Below are positions 22,816 through 46,000 of a DNA stretch of 64,000 nt, piece after piece. The position numbers and the translations under genes were made by a program. Under the pieces are notes generated by a model, which did not search any database, was not told the DNA's origin, and was given only the letters and a program-made list of their open reading frames with translations. Source of the stretch: Xiphophorus maculatus (taxonomy: Eukaryota; Chordata; Actinopteri; Cyprinodontiformes; Poeciliidae); NCBI RefSeq assembly GCF_002775205.1, contig NC_036459.1:17778312-17842311 (forward strand), written 5' to 3'. Position 1 is the first letter of the stretch. Every line of letters begins with the position of its first letter.

Positions 22816-25100
22816 TCCCAACAATTTACCTCTAATAAAATAATGTGATCAAATTTGTGGTTGTTCTTCGGCTTAGCAAGACATACTGCATATTCACAAC
22901 ACGTTAGCCAGATGCTAAAGATGGAAATTAGCCTGACTGCAAACTGATCTAACAAACCTTTGTTTTGTAAGTAGGAACAACAATTGAACAGTTTCCTCAA
23001 AGAGTGAAGATGATAAAATAGAAACACAAGTTAAATGATATCTTGGGTCTTTTTAAATTTTAATATCTTCTTAAATTTATTTTCTGTTTCATCTGACAGT
23101 TTCTTCATCTGTGAGAGTTTTTTCGACCCAGTGTTATCTCTACCTCCTGCAGTAACTAGAAAAAAGAAAAAAAAACTGCACACAAATATCTCTGCTTCGG
23201 TTCCGTTTTAGATGTCAAGATAAATACCTGCAAAAGATGCATAATTTCCTGAGAACTACTTCAGAAAGTTATGCAACATTTAACAGTTTCTGTACCTGTT
23301 TGTCACACCTTTGATACAACCTCGAGTCAAAATTTTTACAGATATGTTATAACATTAGATGAGCCTGTTTGTCGAGTTTTTTAGATTAGCATTAGACATT
23401 AGAAAACATGCTTCTAAAAGTTTGGATTTTACATTCATGTTAAATTCAGGCAAGGCTGATGATAAACAACTTCACTTCTATTCTATTCTATTCTATTCTA
23501 AGTGCATGCATTAAAAATATGTGCAATTAGATCCGGTGTCAGAATTCAAGACATCTTTGCCATATCTGTAAAATTATGTTCAAAGAACAAATTAAGCAGA
23601 ATGATGTTCACACCTATACAGATTTATGCACTAACTCTGCATTAGGGTGTGGCAGAGGCTGATTACAGGTGGTAGTTGAGAAATGAGACAGGAAATTAGT
23701 GCTCAAAATAAACCAGGATGTTCTATTAAACTAACAAAGGAAACCCTCAGGGATGTGTGCTCAGTCCTTAGCTTTTTACACTGCTGGCATATGACTCGCC
23801 TGTTAAACTGATCACTTTAAGGTCATTACATCCGCTGATGAGGAAATAGTTCTCAGATCCGGAGTGATTCCAAGTTATTTAAATATACTCAGTGATTTGT
23901 TTTGTCTGCTATTTCAACTGAAAGTGATGACAAATTTATCGACTTGATGGCTGCAGTTTTATATCACCCGCTTCTTTGGAAATCTTTGGCTTCCTTTCCA
24001 AAGTACTAAAACTGCATTAAAAACCAGCCCAGACGTGAGATCTGTTCTGTAGTTCACTAAGAACACGGTGTACTCTTCATCGCGTGTGATGAAACATCAG
24101 AGCTCACCACATTCTGGCTCCTGTTTGTGATGTGGTGAGCCGAGCAGCGGCAGTTACAGCTTATCTATCACATGTGGCTGCTGAGTGCCTATGTGGCCAC
24201 GATGTCCTTACACCAAAGCTGAAACCTCATCATGCTCTCACTGGGGTGACAGGACTATAATTTGTTACAAATCTGCTGGTTCTTACGCTGCTATCCATCC
24301 ATTTATTGCCTTTATTAGCTTATCATTGCTGATACAGCGAGCAATGATTTATAAAAGAACATTTGCAATAGAAAGAAAAACCTGGAGGCAGTTCCGGGAT
24401 GGGAAGCACCTTGGGCGGCTGCCCATGTCATTCGTATCACAAACTGCCAGTGCTCATCTGTCTGACAACTATGACCTCATCAGCACATTTATTAAGCTTA
24501 ACGTTTGTAGTAAATAAGAAGGCAGTCATATGATACCAGAGGGAAAAAAAAACAAAGGACTGAGTAAACACCCCTGAGGGCTCCCATGCGCCGAAATTGA
24601 TACATAAATAGATTATTACTTAGGAGAGGCCAGCTCTCTGCTTTGTTGCCTAAACTGAGGAGAACATTCCCAATTATTATCTTTAATGCTCTGGTGTCTA
24701 TTAGAAGCAGTCAATGGGTTTCCAGTATCCTGGGTGGTGAAAATCTGTAGATTAACGTCATCATCTAATAATAATACCTTCATGCATCAAGTTGATGACA
24801 CAGCTAGTATACAAATCTATATCAGTGGGGACATAATGCAGAGTTGCAAGTTCTCTGCACACAGATGCACAGATGTACTAAAGATGTCATGGATGATACA
24901 GATTCTATTTCCACTCATGGAAAATATTTATTCGTGTAAGATGATGGATTCTGCATTGTTTAAAATAGCACTGGCAGAATTGAATGTACGTAGTGTTCAA
25001 ACTTGTATTAGTATGAGCTTTATGGAATATAGTAATAATCTCAAAAATTCCACAGATGGAATTATCAAGTGGGAGCTAACGTATGCATGAAGCATATGTA
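22816..25100. other. Intergenic between the head-to-head receptor genes
   Basis: No gene seen. It contains a short TTCTA pentanucleotide run near 23477-23500. The plus-strand ORFs at 24185-24517 and 24686-25090 have no splice signals, motif or recognisable homology. Confidence 0.4.
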
Positions 25101-25116
25101 GATTAGGCATATGTAG

Positions 25117-25395
25117 ATGTTGTGTATGTCTATGTTGCAACATCTACATATGCAACATAGCAACAACATAGACCAACGACATCTACACATACGACTTCTG
25201 CTTCTTTTTGACACAAATGGAACCCCATACATATGCAACATCTACATATGCAACATCTACATATGCAACATCTACATATGCGACATTGACATATCCATAA
25301 AGCATTGAGACCATATGAGTCAACCAAAGACACATAGCAACAACATAGACCAACAACATCTACACATATGACGTCTACTTATTTTTGACCCAAAT
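25117..25395. repeat. ACATATGCAACATCT minisatellite with a direct duplication
   Basis: A 15 bp unit, atatgcaacatctac, is repeated about four times in 25230-25282. A longer block (acatagcaacaacatagacca...tttttgac) occurs twice as a direct repeat, at about 25155-25215 and 25332-25390, flanking the array. Translations through it (CNIYICNIYIC) are artefacts. Confidence 0.8.
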
Positions 25396-26149
25396 GTGTC
25401 ACAAAAGGAAACATCATACTAATGGTGTCTTTCTAAAAATGTACCTTACAGTTGTTAAAAAGAAAAGTGTTAAGCATGTTGACTAAATGGTGCCAATATT
25501 GATAAATTTGTATAACTTTCTCAAGAACCGTAGTCATAAAAAATTTTGTGTTTTGCAGTTTTTGTCTAAACATCTAGAATGTGGTTAAAACCACAGAGAT
25601 TTCAAAGAGCCATGTAAAATATCTGTAGTCACCACAGCAGTTGGTGTGAACGTTGGCTCACAGTTTCTCAGAGACTTCCTGATGAAACAGAAAATTTAAG
25701 AAAGCATTTTTATAACTCCATGCGCCACTTTATTCTTGTGTTTTCTCCTATAAACATTACTTCTAGAGGAATCTGTGCAGTTATTGTTCCTGTTTACAGA
25801 GACGTCTGGATGATCTTTTTTTTTTTCAGTCAGGCTTCCATCATTGCTCAGAAACAGCCATGATGGATGGTGATAACGAGCTTCTTGTGTATCTGACGGA
25901 TCTTGAGTATGCATCTTGTTAAACCTCAGAGCTACTGCACCATTAATTGCAATTTTATTGCAGAGACAACATTAAGAAGAAGAAGAAAAACAATGCTTAA
26001 AAGATTCAAATAATGCTTGTTCCGGAGAGTTCTAGACTTGGATTGACCTAATTAATTATTTTTATGCTATGTTTAAGAATAGTGTCATCTTTATGCTGAC
26101 GACAGCTTATTTTATCTTGAAATAATCAAGTTTACTCACATAGTGCATC

Positions 26150-26870
26150 TTAGCAACAAGGCAGTTCAAAGAGCTTTACTTCATGAAAACAAACAAACAT
26201 CATAAACCCATCACACAGTCAACAGCTGTGAAAACCAGTTGCTGACTGGTTTTCACAAGTCAACATTGCAATGGCGACAAATGCAGTGTTGTTTGCATTT
26301 GTCAGACGACATTGATAAAATCATATAAATGGGTCAATGTTCCATTGTTTAGAGTTCAAAAGCAACTTTGAACAGCTGGCGGGTTTTAGCCTTGTTTTAA
26401 AGGAACTCAGTGTTTCAGCCGTTTTGCAGTTTTATGGAAGTTTGTTCCAGATTTGTGGTGCACAGAAACGGAATGTTGCTTCTCCATGTTTGGTTCTGGT
26501 TCTGGTTCTAATGCAGAGCAGAACCAGAACCAGAAGACCTGAGAGGTCTGGAAGGTTGATACAGCAACAGCACATCTTTAATGTGTCTTGGTGATAATTT
26601 ATAAACTACCAACAGTATTTTAAAGTCTATTCTCTCAGTGGAAGGACCGTAGAACTGGTTGATATTTTCTACCTTCCTGGTTTTAGTCAGAACACCAGCA
26701 GCAGTGTTCTAGATCAGCTGCAGCTGGAGGATTAATTTGTTTTAGGCAGACCTAAGAAGACACTGTTACAGTTATCAAAGCGACCAAAGATGGATGAGTT
26801 TCTAGATCTTGCTCAGACATTAGTCCTCTAATCCTGGATTAGAGGACTCAGGTGATTAAAGGCTGACTTT
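26150..26870 (+). mobile_element. Truncated retroposon tail of a teleost dispersed family
   Basis: The sequence starts with tcttagcaacaaggcagttcaaagagcttta and continues through ctcagtgtttcagccgtt, gacctgagaggtctggaagg, tttataaactaccaacag and gatcagctgcagctgg. I recognise this order as a very common fish dispersed repeat, probably the 3' part of a non-LTR retrotransposon; the family name is uncertain. No intact ORF. Two short internal palindromes are present (26492-26535 and 26822-26848). A fragment of the same family lies at 31199-31262. Confidence 0.5.
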
Positions 26871-27560
26871 ATGTGACTCTAAAATAAAGTGAAACATTGC
26901 AGTGTACTACAGTAAAATACAAATCTCTCTGAGAGATGCTGAAAAGTGATGTATCAATTCCAGCTGGAGCCAAAATGAGTTATGTTTAGGTGGATTCAAC
27001 ATGTGCAATATTCACAATGGGCCATATTTTCAGCTATGTATTTTACAGATCCGAATAAGAACTATGGCTTTAAGAGCTCACAAGGGCTTGGGTCACATTA
27101 GCAGAAGTGTTTTATAGCAAAAATGGGATAAACAAAAATAAATGATCGTACAATAAAGTGACAGGATTAAAGGTTTATATTTTCTATTTAAGTACAAGGA
27201 GAATTACGATTCTTTTATAATTTCACTTAACTTCGACGTTATAAGAAAATCTGTTTTTTGACTGACAAATTGGATGAAACTTTAAATATATTTCTCTGCA
27301 TCCCTCAAGAAAAATACTGAGACATTTCCAGATGTCCAGGGACAAACAAAACAATTGTTGCTCCAGATTTTGAATTGCTTTTATACAAAAACTTAAATTG
27401 TTGACTTTACAGTTCAATAAAAATCTGTTCAGTTAAATCACAAGGAGCAGAAACAAAGTGAGCAAATAAAAATACATTTATTAAAAAGGTTGAGCAACAA
27501 AGCTTTTGGATGAATTTGCCTTCAATATTCTTTGAACAGGACTTTGGCTGACATGTAACA
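26871..27560. other. Upstream flank of copy B, no gene seen
   Basis: AT-rich sequence with no coding signal or recognised repeat up to the conserved leader of the plus-strand plexin-like gene. Confidence 0.4.
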
Positions 27561-27702
27561 AGAGAAGATGACGTGAAGTTGAGCTCCCTCCCTCTCACTT
27601 CTGACACAGACGCAGCACATTTACCCACATTTCTGCAGAGACACAAGGATCAAACCGACCTGCAGTCCGTCCTTATCTCAGAGCCGCTTCCTTTAGAACA
27701 AG
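27561..27702 (+). promoter_or_regulatory. 5' leader of copy B, homologous to copy A leader
   Basis: The last 75 bp or so before the ATG at 27703 align with the copy A leader (cctgcagtc-gtccttat, tcagagc-gctt, ttag-acaagATG). Blocks further out (CAGACGCAGCAC, CTCCCTCCCTCTCAC) match copy A upstream of its leader, so the duplication included the promoter. The IRF-like word of copy A is replaced here. Confidence 0.5.
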
Positions 27703-37955
<10,253 letters not shown>

Positions 37956-38589
37956 TCCTTGGCGTCTTTCATCCTCAGAGTTCCAGGAAATACTTCATTT
38001 ATGAAATGTTGGATTCATTCATATTAGATATGACATAGCTTCTCGCAAGGATTACCTTTATGTTGAACAGTTTTGTAATTTGTAAGTGGAAAACCTCTTC
38101 CATGTTTTCATTTCCCGCAAATTCTTTGCCATATTAAAAGCCAACAGCCTCTGAGTGACCACCATTATGGTAGAAAGAGTTATCGTTTAGAATAATGGAG
38201 AAAACTGCAGCAGGTTAATGTAACTCAATAACCTGCCAGAGTAAAACATGGTGTTTATCTCCAGACGCTGAGGCCTAGCAGCTTGCCGCTGTGTGTTTGT
38301 TCAGGTTCATCAAAAGAACTGAGAGGTGGAGTCGTTCTGTTCTGTAATTCTCCTGTTAATGTCAAATCATCTTGATCAGAGATTGCATGTTGTATCATAC
38401 AAATTCTTTTCTAGCTTATTGCAAGTAACAATGAAATCTGAAATGTGATCAAGGGCATAAATGATAATCCTGCTGATTTTATGTATAGACTGACAAATAT
38501 TGCAAAACTAAAAAGGTTTATATGCATCTTAGATCCTTTAAAAATATATATATATATTTACTCTTTGTCTTATGCTTGCTTGTTGATAT
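37956..38589. other. 3' flank of copy B
   Basis: Probable 3'UTR and flank of copy B. An ATTAAA occurs near 38132. No independent gene. Confidence 0.45.
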
Positions 38590-39122
38590 TTGGAAATGTA
38601 TGCAACATATTTCAAAATCTGTGGCAGAAATGAGTGATTGCATAAATATTCACCTCCTTCAAAGTGAGTGACCTAATTCAACAGAGGTCCAGCCCAGTGG
38701 TGACAGTCGTCTCCCAACCAGTGGCATGGAGATCAGCCGAGAGGAGAGAGTGTATGGATAGAAAAAACATCTCTTAAGGCTGTGAACATCCTGTTGGGTT
38801 CAGTTCAAAGAATGGAAGGATTGTGATCTTTGTGACGATGTGCCTGGATCAGACGACCTCACAACCCGAGAGACCGTGAAGAAGAAGAAGAACACAGACC
38901 CTGGGAGGGTCGTAAAGGACGAAGGTAAAACGAAGAGCTACAGCTGAACACTGGCTGGAAGGAGGTGAATATTTATACAATCACTTATTTCATCTGACAT
39001 TTTTTATTTGTCAGTCAGTTTTCACTTTAACACTTTGAGTTGTTTTTTTTTTTCATTTTTATTGATGTTTGATTATTAAAAGCAATAAAAGGCGGTGAAC
39101 ACGTTTTGTAGGCACTGTGTAC
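38590..39122 (+). mobile_element. Tc1/mariner-type element, internally deleted
   Basis: The left part includes gattgcataaatattcacctcc and gacctaattcaacagaggtccagcc. The right part includes gaggtgaatatttatacaatcactta, ttttcactttaacactttgag and a terminal tgtaggcactgtg. These are the internal and terminal words of a widespread fish Tc1-like family. The transposase region is missing and the left terminal repeat was not recognised. It sits between the 3' ends of copy B and DDX51. Confidence 0.6.
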
Positions 39123-40067
39123 GTGGGACATTTTTGTGCTGTGCTTTCTGTAAGTCATATCTTTATCTTTCTTTGTGAAGTGTATATTGCTGTCAACGCG
39201 TTCGCCTATCAGCACATTCAGCAGCCCGGCTGAAAGTTAATATTAGATGGGATAATAAAGGTCATTTTATTTTAGATAGAAAAAAAAACCTAACATATAA
39301 ATCAAACCGAAAATGTAGCGCTAGATAAAAAAAATATACTTTAAAAAGAAGACATTGCTTCTTTTTAAAGAAATGTCTGAAAAATTAAATCCTGTGTGGC
39401 ACCACGTCACTAGACTAGATGTGACAGTACTCACTTGTGTGGTGCGTTCAAAGCCCACAGGGCATACCGCCACATAGAGAAGGCTCGGTGCACATCTGCC
39501 CCCTGCTGGTGGAAATGAGTACAGATTAAGGTTGGGCGATAAGCAAGACGGAGTGAATAAATCTGCACTTGGAGGAAAATAAACACTTCGTAGTTGAAAG
39601 AGTTTTTGTGCGTTCCATTAAAAACAGCATTAGTTATTTTTTTCTATGAGCTATGTACTTTGGCTTCAGTCCAGCGACCAAATAATAATAATAATAATAA
39701 TAAAAAAAATAGAAATCTCTCTTAAAAGAAAAAACAACCAGTGAAGGGAGGAGCCTATGGCCGATAAATTGGTTCAATCGCCCGACGCTATTACAGATAC
39801 AGGAAAAAAAGAACGTGGACTCATTTGAAACACCACCACTGTAAGGAACTAGAGAGTTCATCCCAAAGAGAACTAGAGAATATGAGAACCCAAAAACTGT
39901 TCCGCAAAGAAATTCCACAATGAAGAAAAAAAGGAAACATAACTGGAGTATTAGAGAAGTTTTTTATTAAATGAACTGTTCGGTAAAAAAAAAAAACCCC
40001 ATCTGTGACCATTTCCAAAGACGGCATTAAAACCGAAGCTCAGGTGAAAATCTGACGACTTGAAGCT
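39123..40067. other. Convergent intergenic gap between copy B and DDX51
   Basis: AT-rich, with an (AAT)n run at about 39681-39702 and a stretch at 39420-39540 that looks repetitive (cacatctgccccctgctggtgg). The DDX51 polyadenylation signal should lie here on the minus strand. No gene seen. Confidence 0.4.
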
Positions 40068-43000
40068 TCAACGTCTGGATTTCTCATCCTGCAGAAAGGA
40101 AGAACGAAAAATACAGTTTGTGTTTTAATAAATATCATTTACAAGAGTTTGAAGCAGCTTGAACAGTGAAACGGTGAGGTGGCGACTGTAACTCCGTCTA
40201 CCTTGATGACATCAGCCAGCTCCTGCAGCACCACTTCGTAGCGCTCCTCCATCCCCTTCAGGCTTTCTGGTTTTACGAGCTGCTTCTGAACCCCGGGGCT
40301 TCCTGCCTCCATCACCATCCGAAGGAAATTATTCTCCTGAGGGAGGGAAGAGAAACTCAAACTGCTATAGAGAAACATCCGTTCAGTCAGTTTGTTACCA
40401 ATCATCATTTCAACCACGGACACTCTTATTCTGGCCAGAATTTAACCCTTTATGACCTAACTTTCAAATCTCCTCCTGGATATTTATATTAATTGTGGCC
40501 AGTTCTTTAAATGTCCTGTGAGTAAATATATTTGCCCATTTATCCATAACAACTGGAACTTTCAATATCCAGCAAGTTATTTTCGCAATTTACAGTCTAT
40601 TAAAAGAATGTCCCCCAGATTCATTTCACTCCCTGCTACAGCGGGAGTGAAATTACCGTAATAACCTGATATTGGCTGGAAAGTGCAACGTCTCTCCTTT
40701 CAGAAACAGGTGGAATTTTTCAGCTAGCACAAAGTGTGGTGGAATAACGGTACTGCACATTTGGCTGGATTGTCGGGTCTACGTTCGGCCTGGAAGGGTT
40801 AAAACAGGGAAAACCTCCTTCAACACTCAATCATGTGCTAACCATGTGAACATATTTTAAGTGGGAATAAATGTAAGGGTGTCCTAATTTGTTCTTGACA
40901 GAAATCCCTGCTCTCTTCTTCTCCTTCTTTGAAGCTCTTCTTCATTCCAGATCAGTGACTGTACCTGGACCCCCAGCAGAAAGGTGAAGGCCAGCCCAGG
41001 TTTTCCAGCTCTCGCTGTTCTTCCGATCCTACATGATGACACAGACACAAACGTGACTTTTTGAACAGACGGGAACAGAAGGGACAGTTTGTAGGAGGAG
41101 ACAGCGGGGGCTGCTGACCTGTGAATGTAGGTCCTGATGTACTGCGGCGCGTCATAGTTGACCACACATTTGACAGCATTGATGTCGATGCCTCTGGCAG
41201 CTGCGTCTGTGCTGATCAGCCTGCGTGGAGGACAGATCAGGTTAATGCAGCAGAGTGGTCACATAAGCTGCAGCACAAACAAAGCAATACCAGAGAAACG
41301 GAGGCGTCAGATTCAGGAAAAGCCGCCGTCGTTTCAGTGTTGCTGTGTGGATATTAGTGATGTAAAATGGCCGTTTTGCTCTCTCAACTCGACAGGGAGA
41401 TGAAAGAACTCGACATTAAATTGTCAGAGAGCAGAGAGGTTTTAATAACCAGCTGCAGCATCACAACATGGCACATGCCACTATGTGGAAATGAATACAG
41501 AACCACAGGCTAATGGAGGACAAACTGACTATTTTTTCCCTCACTTGTTTCTTCTTCTACTCTCTAACTTACAATATTTGCTCTTATTTCAACTGTTAAC
41601 TTTCTGTTTTCTTTCCTCTTTTTTTCTCTCCATTTCTCTCCTGACCCCGGCCTGGTGTTCTGATGTGGCTGCGGCCTCTTGCTGCAGGATGGGATTGGCT
41701 GAGATAAAGCTGCCAAAAAAAACAAACAAACATTCTCTCTCCTGCTATTAACATTTTGCATTTCTTTCACACAGAACGTTCTCCCACATCAGTTCATTCT
41801 GTTTCTGCTCCGTCTTCTCAGACCTCCAGTCGGTCGTGCTGCCTCTCACTGACTCGATGCGGTCCGAGTCACTGAGTTGAAAACGTAAAAACTTTTCCAA
41901 CTCATTTGAGTAACAAATTGAGCTTAATGAACTGTTTGAGCCCCAGAGGATGGGGCGGAGCTTCAGATACAGGATGAACAACAGGAACACGTGTGACTGA
42001 ATAGAAACGACTGTTTTTGTAAGTGACGTTTGTTGTGAAATGCTGCTGTTGCCATAGGAATAAACCGAATCGGCTCGCTCTCTGTTACTGGAACGATTCC
42101 AGAACGGTCCAGTGTGCTTGTGACTCACAGCTGGATCTTCCCCTGTTCAAAGTCCTTCAGGGTGTTCTTCCTCTCGCCGGGAGAGAGGCGCGACGAGAAC
42201 TCGGCCGCCTGCACTCCGCCAAACAGCTGCACCAAACGGTAGAGTCTGGAAAGCAGAGGAGACGGAATCAGACGACACACACCGAGAGGCTCTGAGGCCA
42301 GTTCGTCCGTCCCTCCGACCTGTGTGCCGTCTCTCTGGAGTTGGTGAAACAGAGGATGGGGCGGAGCTTCAGATACAGGATGAAGTGAAGGATGAGCAGG
42401 GGCTTCTTGTTCATCGTGCACGGAACATAAAACTCCTGCAGACAGCCAAGAGGAAGCGTCTCAGAATTGCACTCTCCTGTTCCAGTTATCGGTTTGCCCA
42501 TCAAGTCAAAAGGCAGCGTCTTACCGTGAGGCCCTGGGGGAAGTCGAAGCGCTCGTGTTTGTGGGTGGGGTCTGCGGCCGTCGTGCTGCTGGACGGGCCG
42601 TGAACGGAGCTGAAGAGCTGGGGCTGGTGGAGGCCCAGCTGCTGCAGCTTCTCCGGGTTCTGGGTGAGCGTGGCGGAAAAGAGCAGCTTCTGGAGCGGCA
42701 TCTGAGCTGGAGACAGACTGAGACGAGACGCAGACGAGGCCACGATGTTGATGTTTTCACTTACAACACGACTCAATCAGTTCCACAACCAGTCCTCTGA
42801 CACGCCAACAGTTTAACAGCGTTTTGGGTCGAAAAGCTCAGGCTGCATCCGTACATTAGCTTAGGAATCTGGATTAATAAAGTAATCAAATGAACTCCTG
42901 CATTTGATTTATTTTATTATTACGAGGTAGATAACACCGGTCAACAGCCAAAAAAAAATTGTCTGGGGTTATTCGACTGTTTTAGGGTCATTTTGATGAG

Positions 43001-46000
43001 CTGAATCCAAAAATCACATTTGTTTTGCTCAATCAAGTCAACTTTCTGAACTATGGAGCAACATGAGCGTCAAAATGCAAGACTTGTTCTCACATCTGGA
43101 TAATCCGATCAATAACTGATGAGCAGGAGGAGAGATTCCAACAGGACAGAAAAGAAACGAAGACATAATGTTCAATTCACATGTACTTACACTTAATGGT
43201 GTTTATTACTCAATTTACAGAAATCTAAGTTTGTAACATTTAATTAGAACACTTTGTTAGAAAACATTTTTTCTCCTAAAACCTTTTTCTGGATGAGAAA
43301 TATTAACGAAACTGAACTGTTAATGTAACAAAAAATTGTATTGATCAAAGTCAGAAGATCAGATTTCTCCAAATCAAATCACAATAAAAACTTGAACGGA
43401 TTGAGAAAAATGGATGTCACTTTTAGGATTCAGAGGTGCAAATTAGTCCTAATTCAGTTGAAATAAAAAACATAGATAACTTCCCAAAAATATTTTTGCA
43501 ACCCCGTGTGATCAGGCAGAAAATGTCAAGTAAGTTTCTTCTTCTCCTCCAAGCCGTTTCACTGAGTGGTAAGTAGAGTAAAACAAAGTAACTGAATTAA
43601 TTACAGGACTCACATCTGAACATTAACGACATTTTAAACAGGAACCTCTGTGGCTACTTTGAATAATTTGTGAATGAACCTTAATCTGGAGCCTCCCTGC
43701 TGCCATGCCGACAGACAGCTGGTATTTTCTGACCCACCTGGCTGCTGTGATGCATGCGGGCTCCGTCCTCCTGAACAGGGTTCTGGCCTCTGGGCCGGCC
43801 GCCGAGCAGTACACCGCCTTCAGCACCTGGCTGAGCCATGACTGGTGCATGCTGTCGATCATCCTGTCAGCCTCGTCGATTATCTGAGATGCAGACAGAA
43901 AAAAAAAACAGATGCGGCACAACATCAGAAACCAAAGAGTTCTGCTCTACGCAGCGAGAACGTGGGGATTCTTAGGAACCTACCAGGAACCGGAGATGTT
44001 CCAGACAGAAGCCGGGGTTTTTGCTGATGTGATCGACCAGTCGACCTGGAGTGACGACGACTATGTCCGCTGCGCTGCACCTCACACTGCCTCTGAAACA
44101 GACAGCAGGTTGTTGGCTTTGGATTTGCAATACTGCTTTTTAAAATGCGCAGCATTATATATTTTCCTGGCACAAAATCCCATTTTATAGCACCAATCCA
44201 GAAGCTTTGCCAACTTCAGTTGTTATAAAAGTGCTGCACATACCAAACTTGATAAAAGACATTTGTCTTTGTAACTAAACATCTTGAAATTGGGCCTCCG
44301 TCTCTTTAAGAAACTCCTACTCTTTCCGCCTTCAGGAAGTCATCACAACATAGCTCCTCTATTAACCTTTCAACAATTTTTTTAACCAGCGTTTCACTGA
44401 GCAGTGGCTCCTATAATGATCTCAGCATATGCAAAGTTCCACCAGGTGTTTGCTAATTGCTGCTGGCTAGTCTGAAGGAGCTGAGAGGGGATGGAACAGG
44501 GGGAGAGGAACTCTGTGAGGGGGAAGAAAACCACAGAGCTTGGAAACTGCAGCTCAGAGGAGGAGCTTTGTCCTTGAAGGCGGGGCTAAGTCCAACCAGC
44601 CGTACTGGACAGCTGAATGGTTGCCATGGAGATTAAAGGATTTCTCAAACATGGATAAAAGAATCAAGGCAACACTCCAGGCATGTTTTGATGAGGGAAT
44701 AACATCATAAGAAGATGGAAAGTTGTTACACAGTAAAGTTACTCAACTTGAAAACGGACATTAAATTTAAGGATCAAACCAATAACTGAAGACAAGCTCT
44801 TAGTTTGCCGTCCTCACCGTTGCTCCGAAAGCGAAGCGCACTCTGCAGCAAACGACCTCTGACCCCCCAGCATGACCACTTTCACAGGAGTTCCTTCGGC
44901 GTACGACGCAAACACTTTGTAGACCTGAACCAGACGCACATTAACCTCAGAACACCGTGAGGGTTTGAAAATGTGCAGGAATGGTTAGAACGTTGCGACC
45001 TGCTGCGCGAGCTCTTTGGTTGGCAGCACGGCCAGAGCCCGGATCTCACACACCGTCCGCTCCATCAGCACCTGCCAGGAAACACACACACACACACACG
45101 TCGTTGGGAAAACCGCAACAGCATTGCTTGATCAAAGCACCGCAGAGGAAATGCTCACCTGAATGACAGGAATGACAAATGACAGAGTCTTTCCGCTGCC
45201 TGTTGGTGCAGAAACACAGAGATCTCTGGGTCTGTAGCCTCCTCGGCCAATCAGAAGTCCATGCTGAGCGCCCTCCAATATGGCCGGGATCACCTCTGCC
45301 TGCACTGAAAACAGATCACAGCAGTGTTATGACTTGAGACTGTGCACCATCAGCCACTTTTGTTAAGTAAAATGAGGAGAAAAAGGCGAGAGCGGTAGAA
45401 AAGCTCATGAGGACAGGACTGAAACATCTGCACCACCATGTCTTATGCTGCCTGAAACTTGCTCTAAGCCATATTTGGTTAGATCGGAAGATTGTACTCA
45501 AAGGTTGTATTTCTTAGAAATACAAAATGAAAAAAAAATAATAAAAAAAACTTGTGAAAAACTTACGTTTTGGCAGAAATGACAAGTATGCTTTTGGCAG
45601 CATGCAAATCTGCTTTGATACCAATTTAAGCTCCAGACCAGAGTTTCTTCTGCTAAACTCTGCTGCTCATCTCACAGTCTGACCTCAGCTTAATCATGAC
45701 AAAGATATGAAAAAACAACATCAGCAGATGGCCAGTAAAAGCTGCTCTTTTACTCAAGAGGAATCTTTAGAAGAATTCTGTCAGTGGGACTGAATGATCA
45801 CTCAGTTTTTTCTGTGACACACAGAACTTGATGAATAACACCAGGCAAAGAAAATGGGCCACTATTTATTCCTTTAATAGTTTTATAAAATCACTTTACA
45901 TTCGATTAACTTTGTAACGTATGAAGGATCTTGCTGTGGCTGTACTTCACGCTCACTGCAAGTCATTTCCTATCTGCAGGGTTGAAGTTAATAAGCAGCG

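Noticed and set aside
40139-40201. Read-through C-terminus of DDX51
   Set aside because: The frame continues past a donor for 20 codons, but splicing to 40068-40088 gives an end resembling the family; read-through is possible only as a minor isoform.
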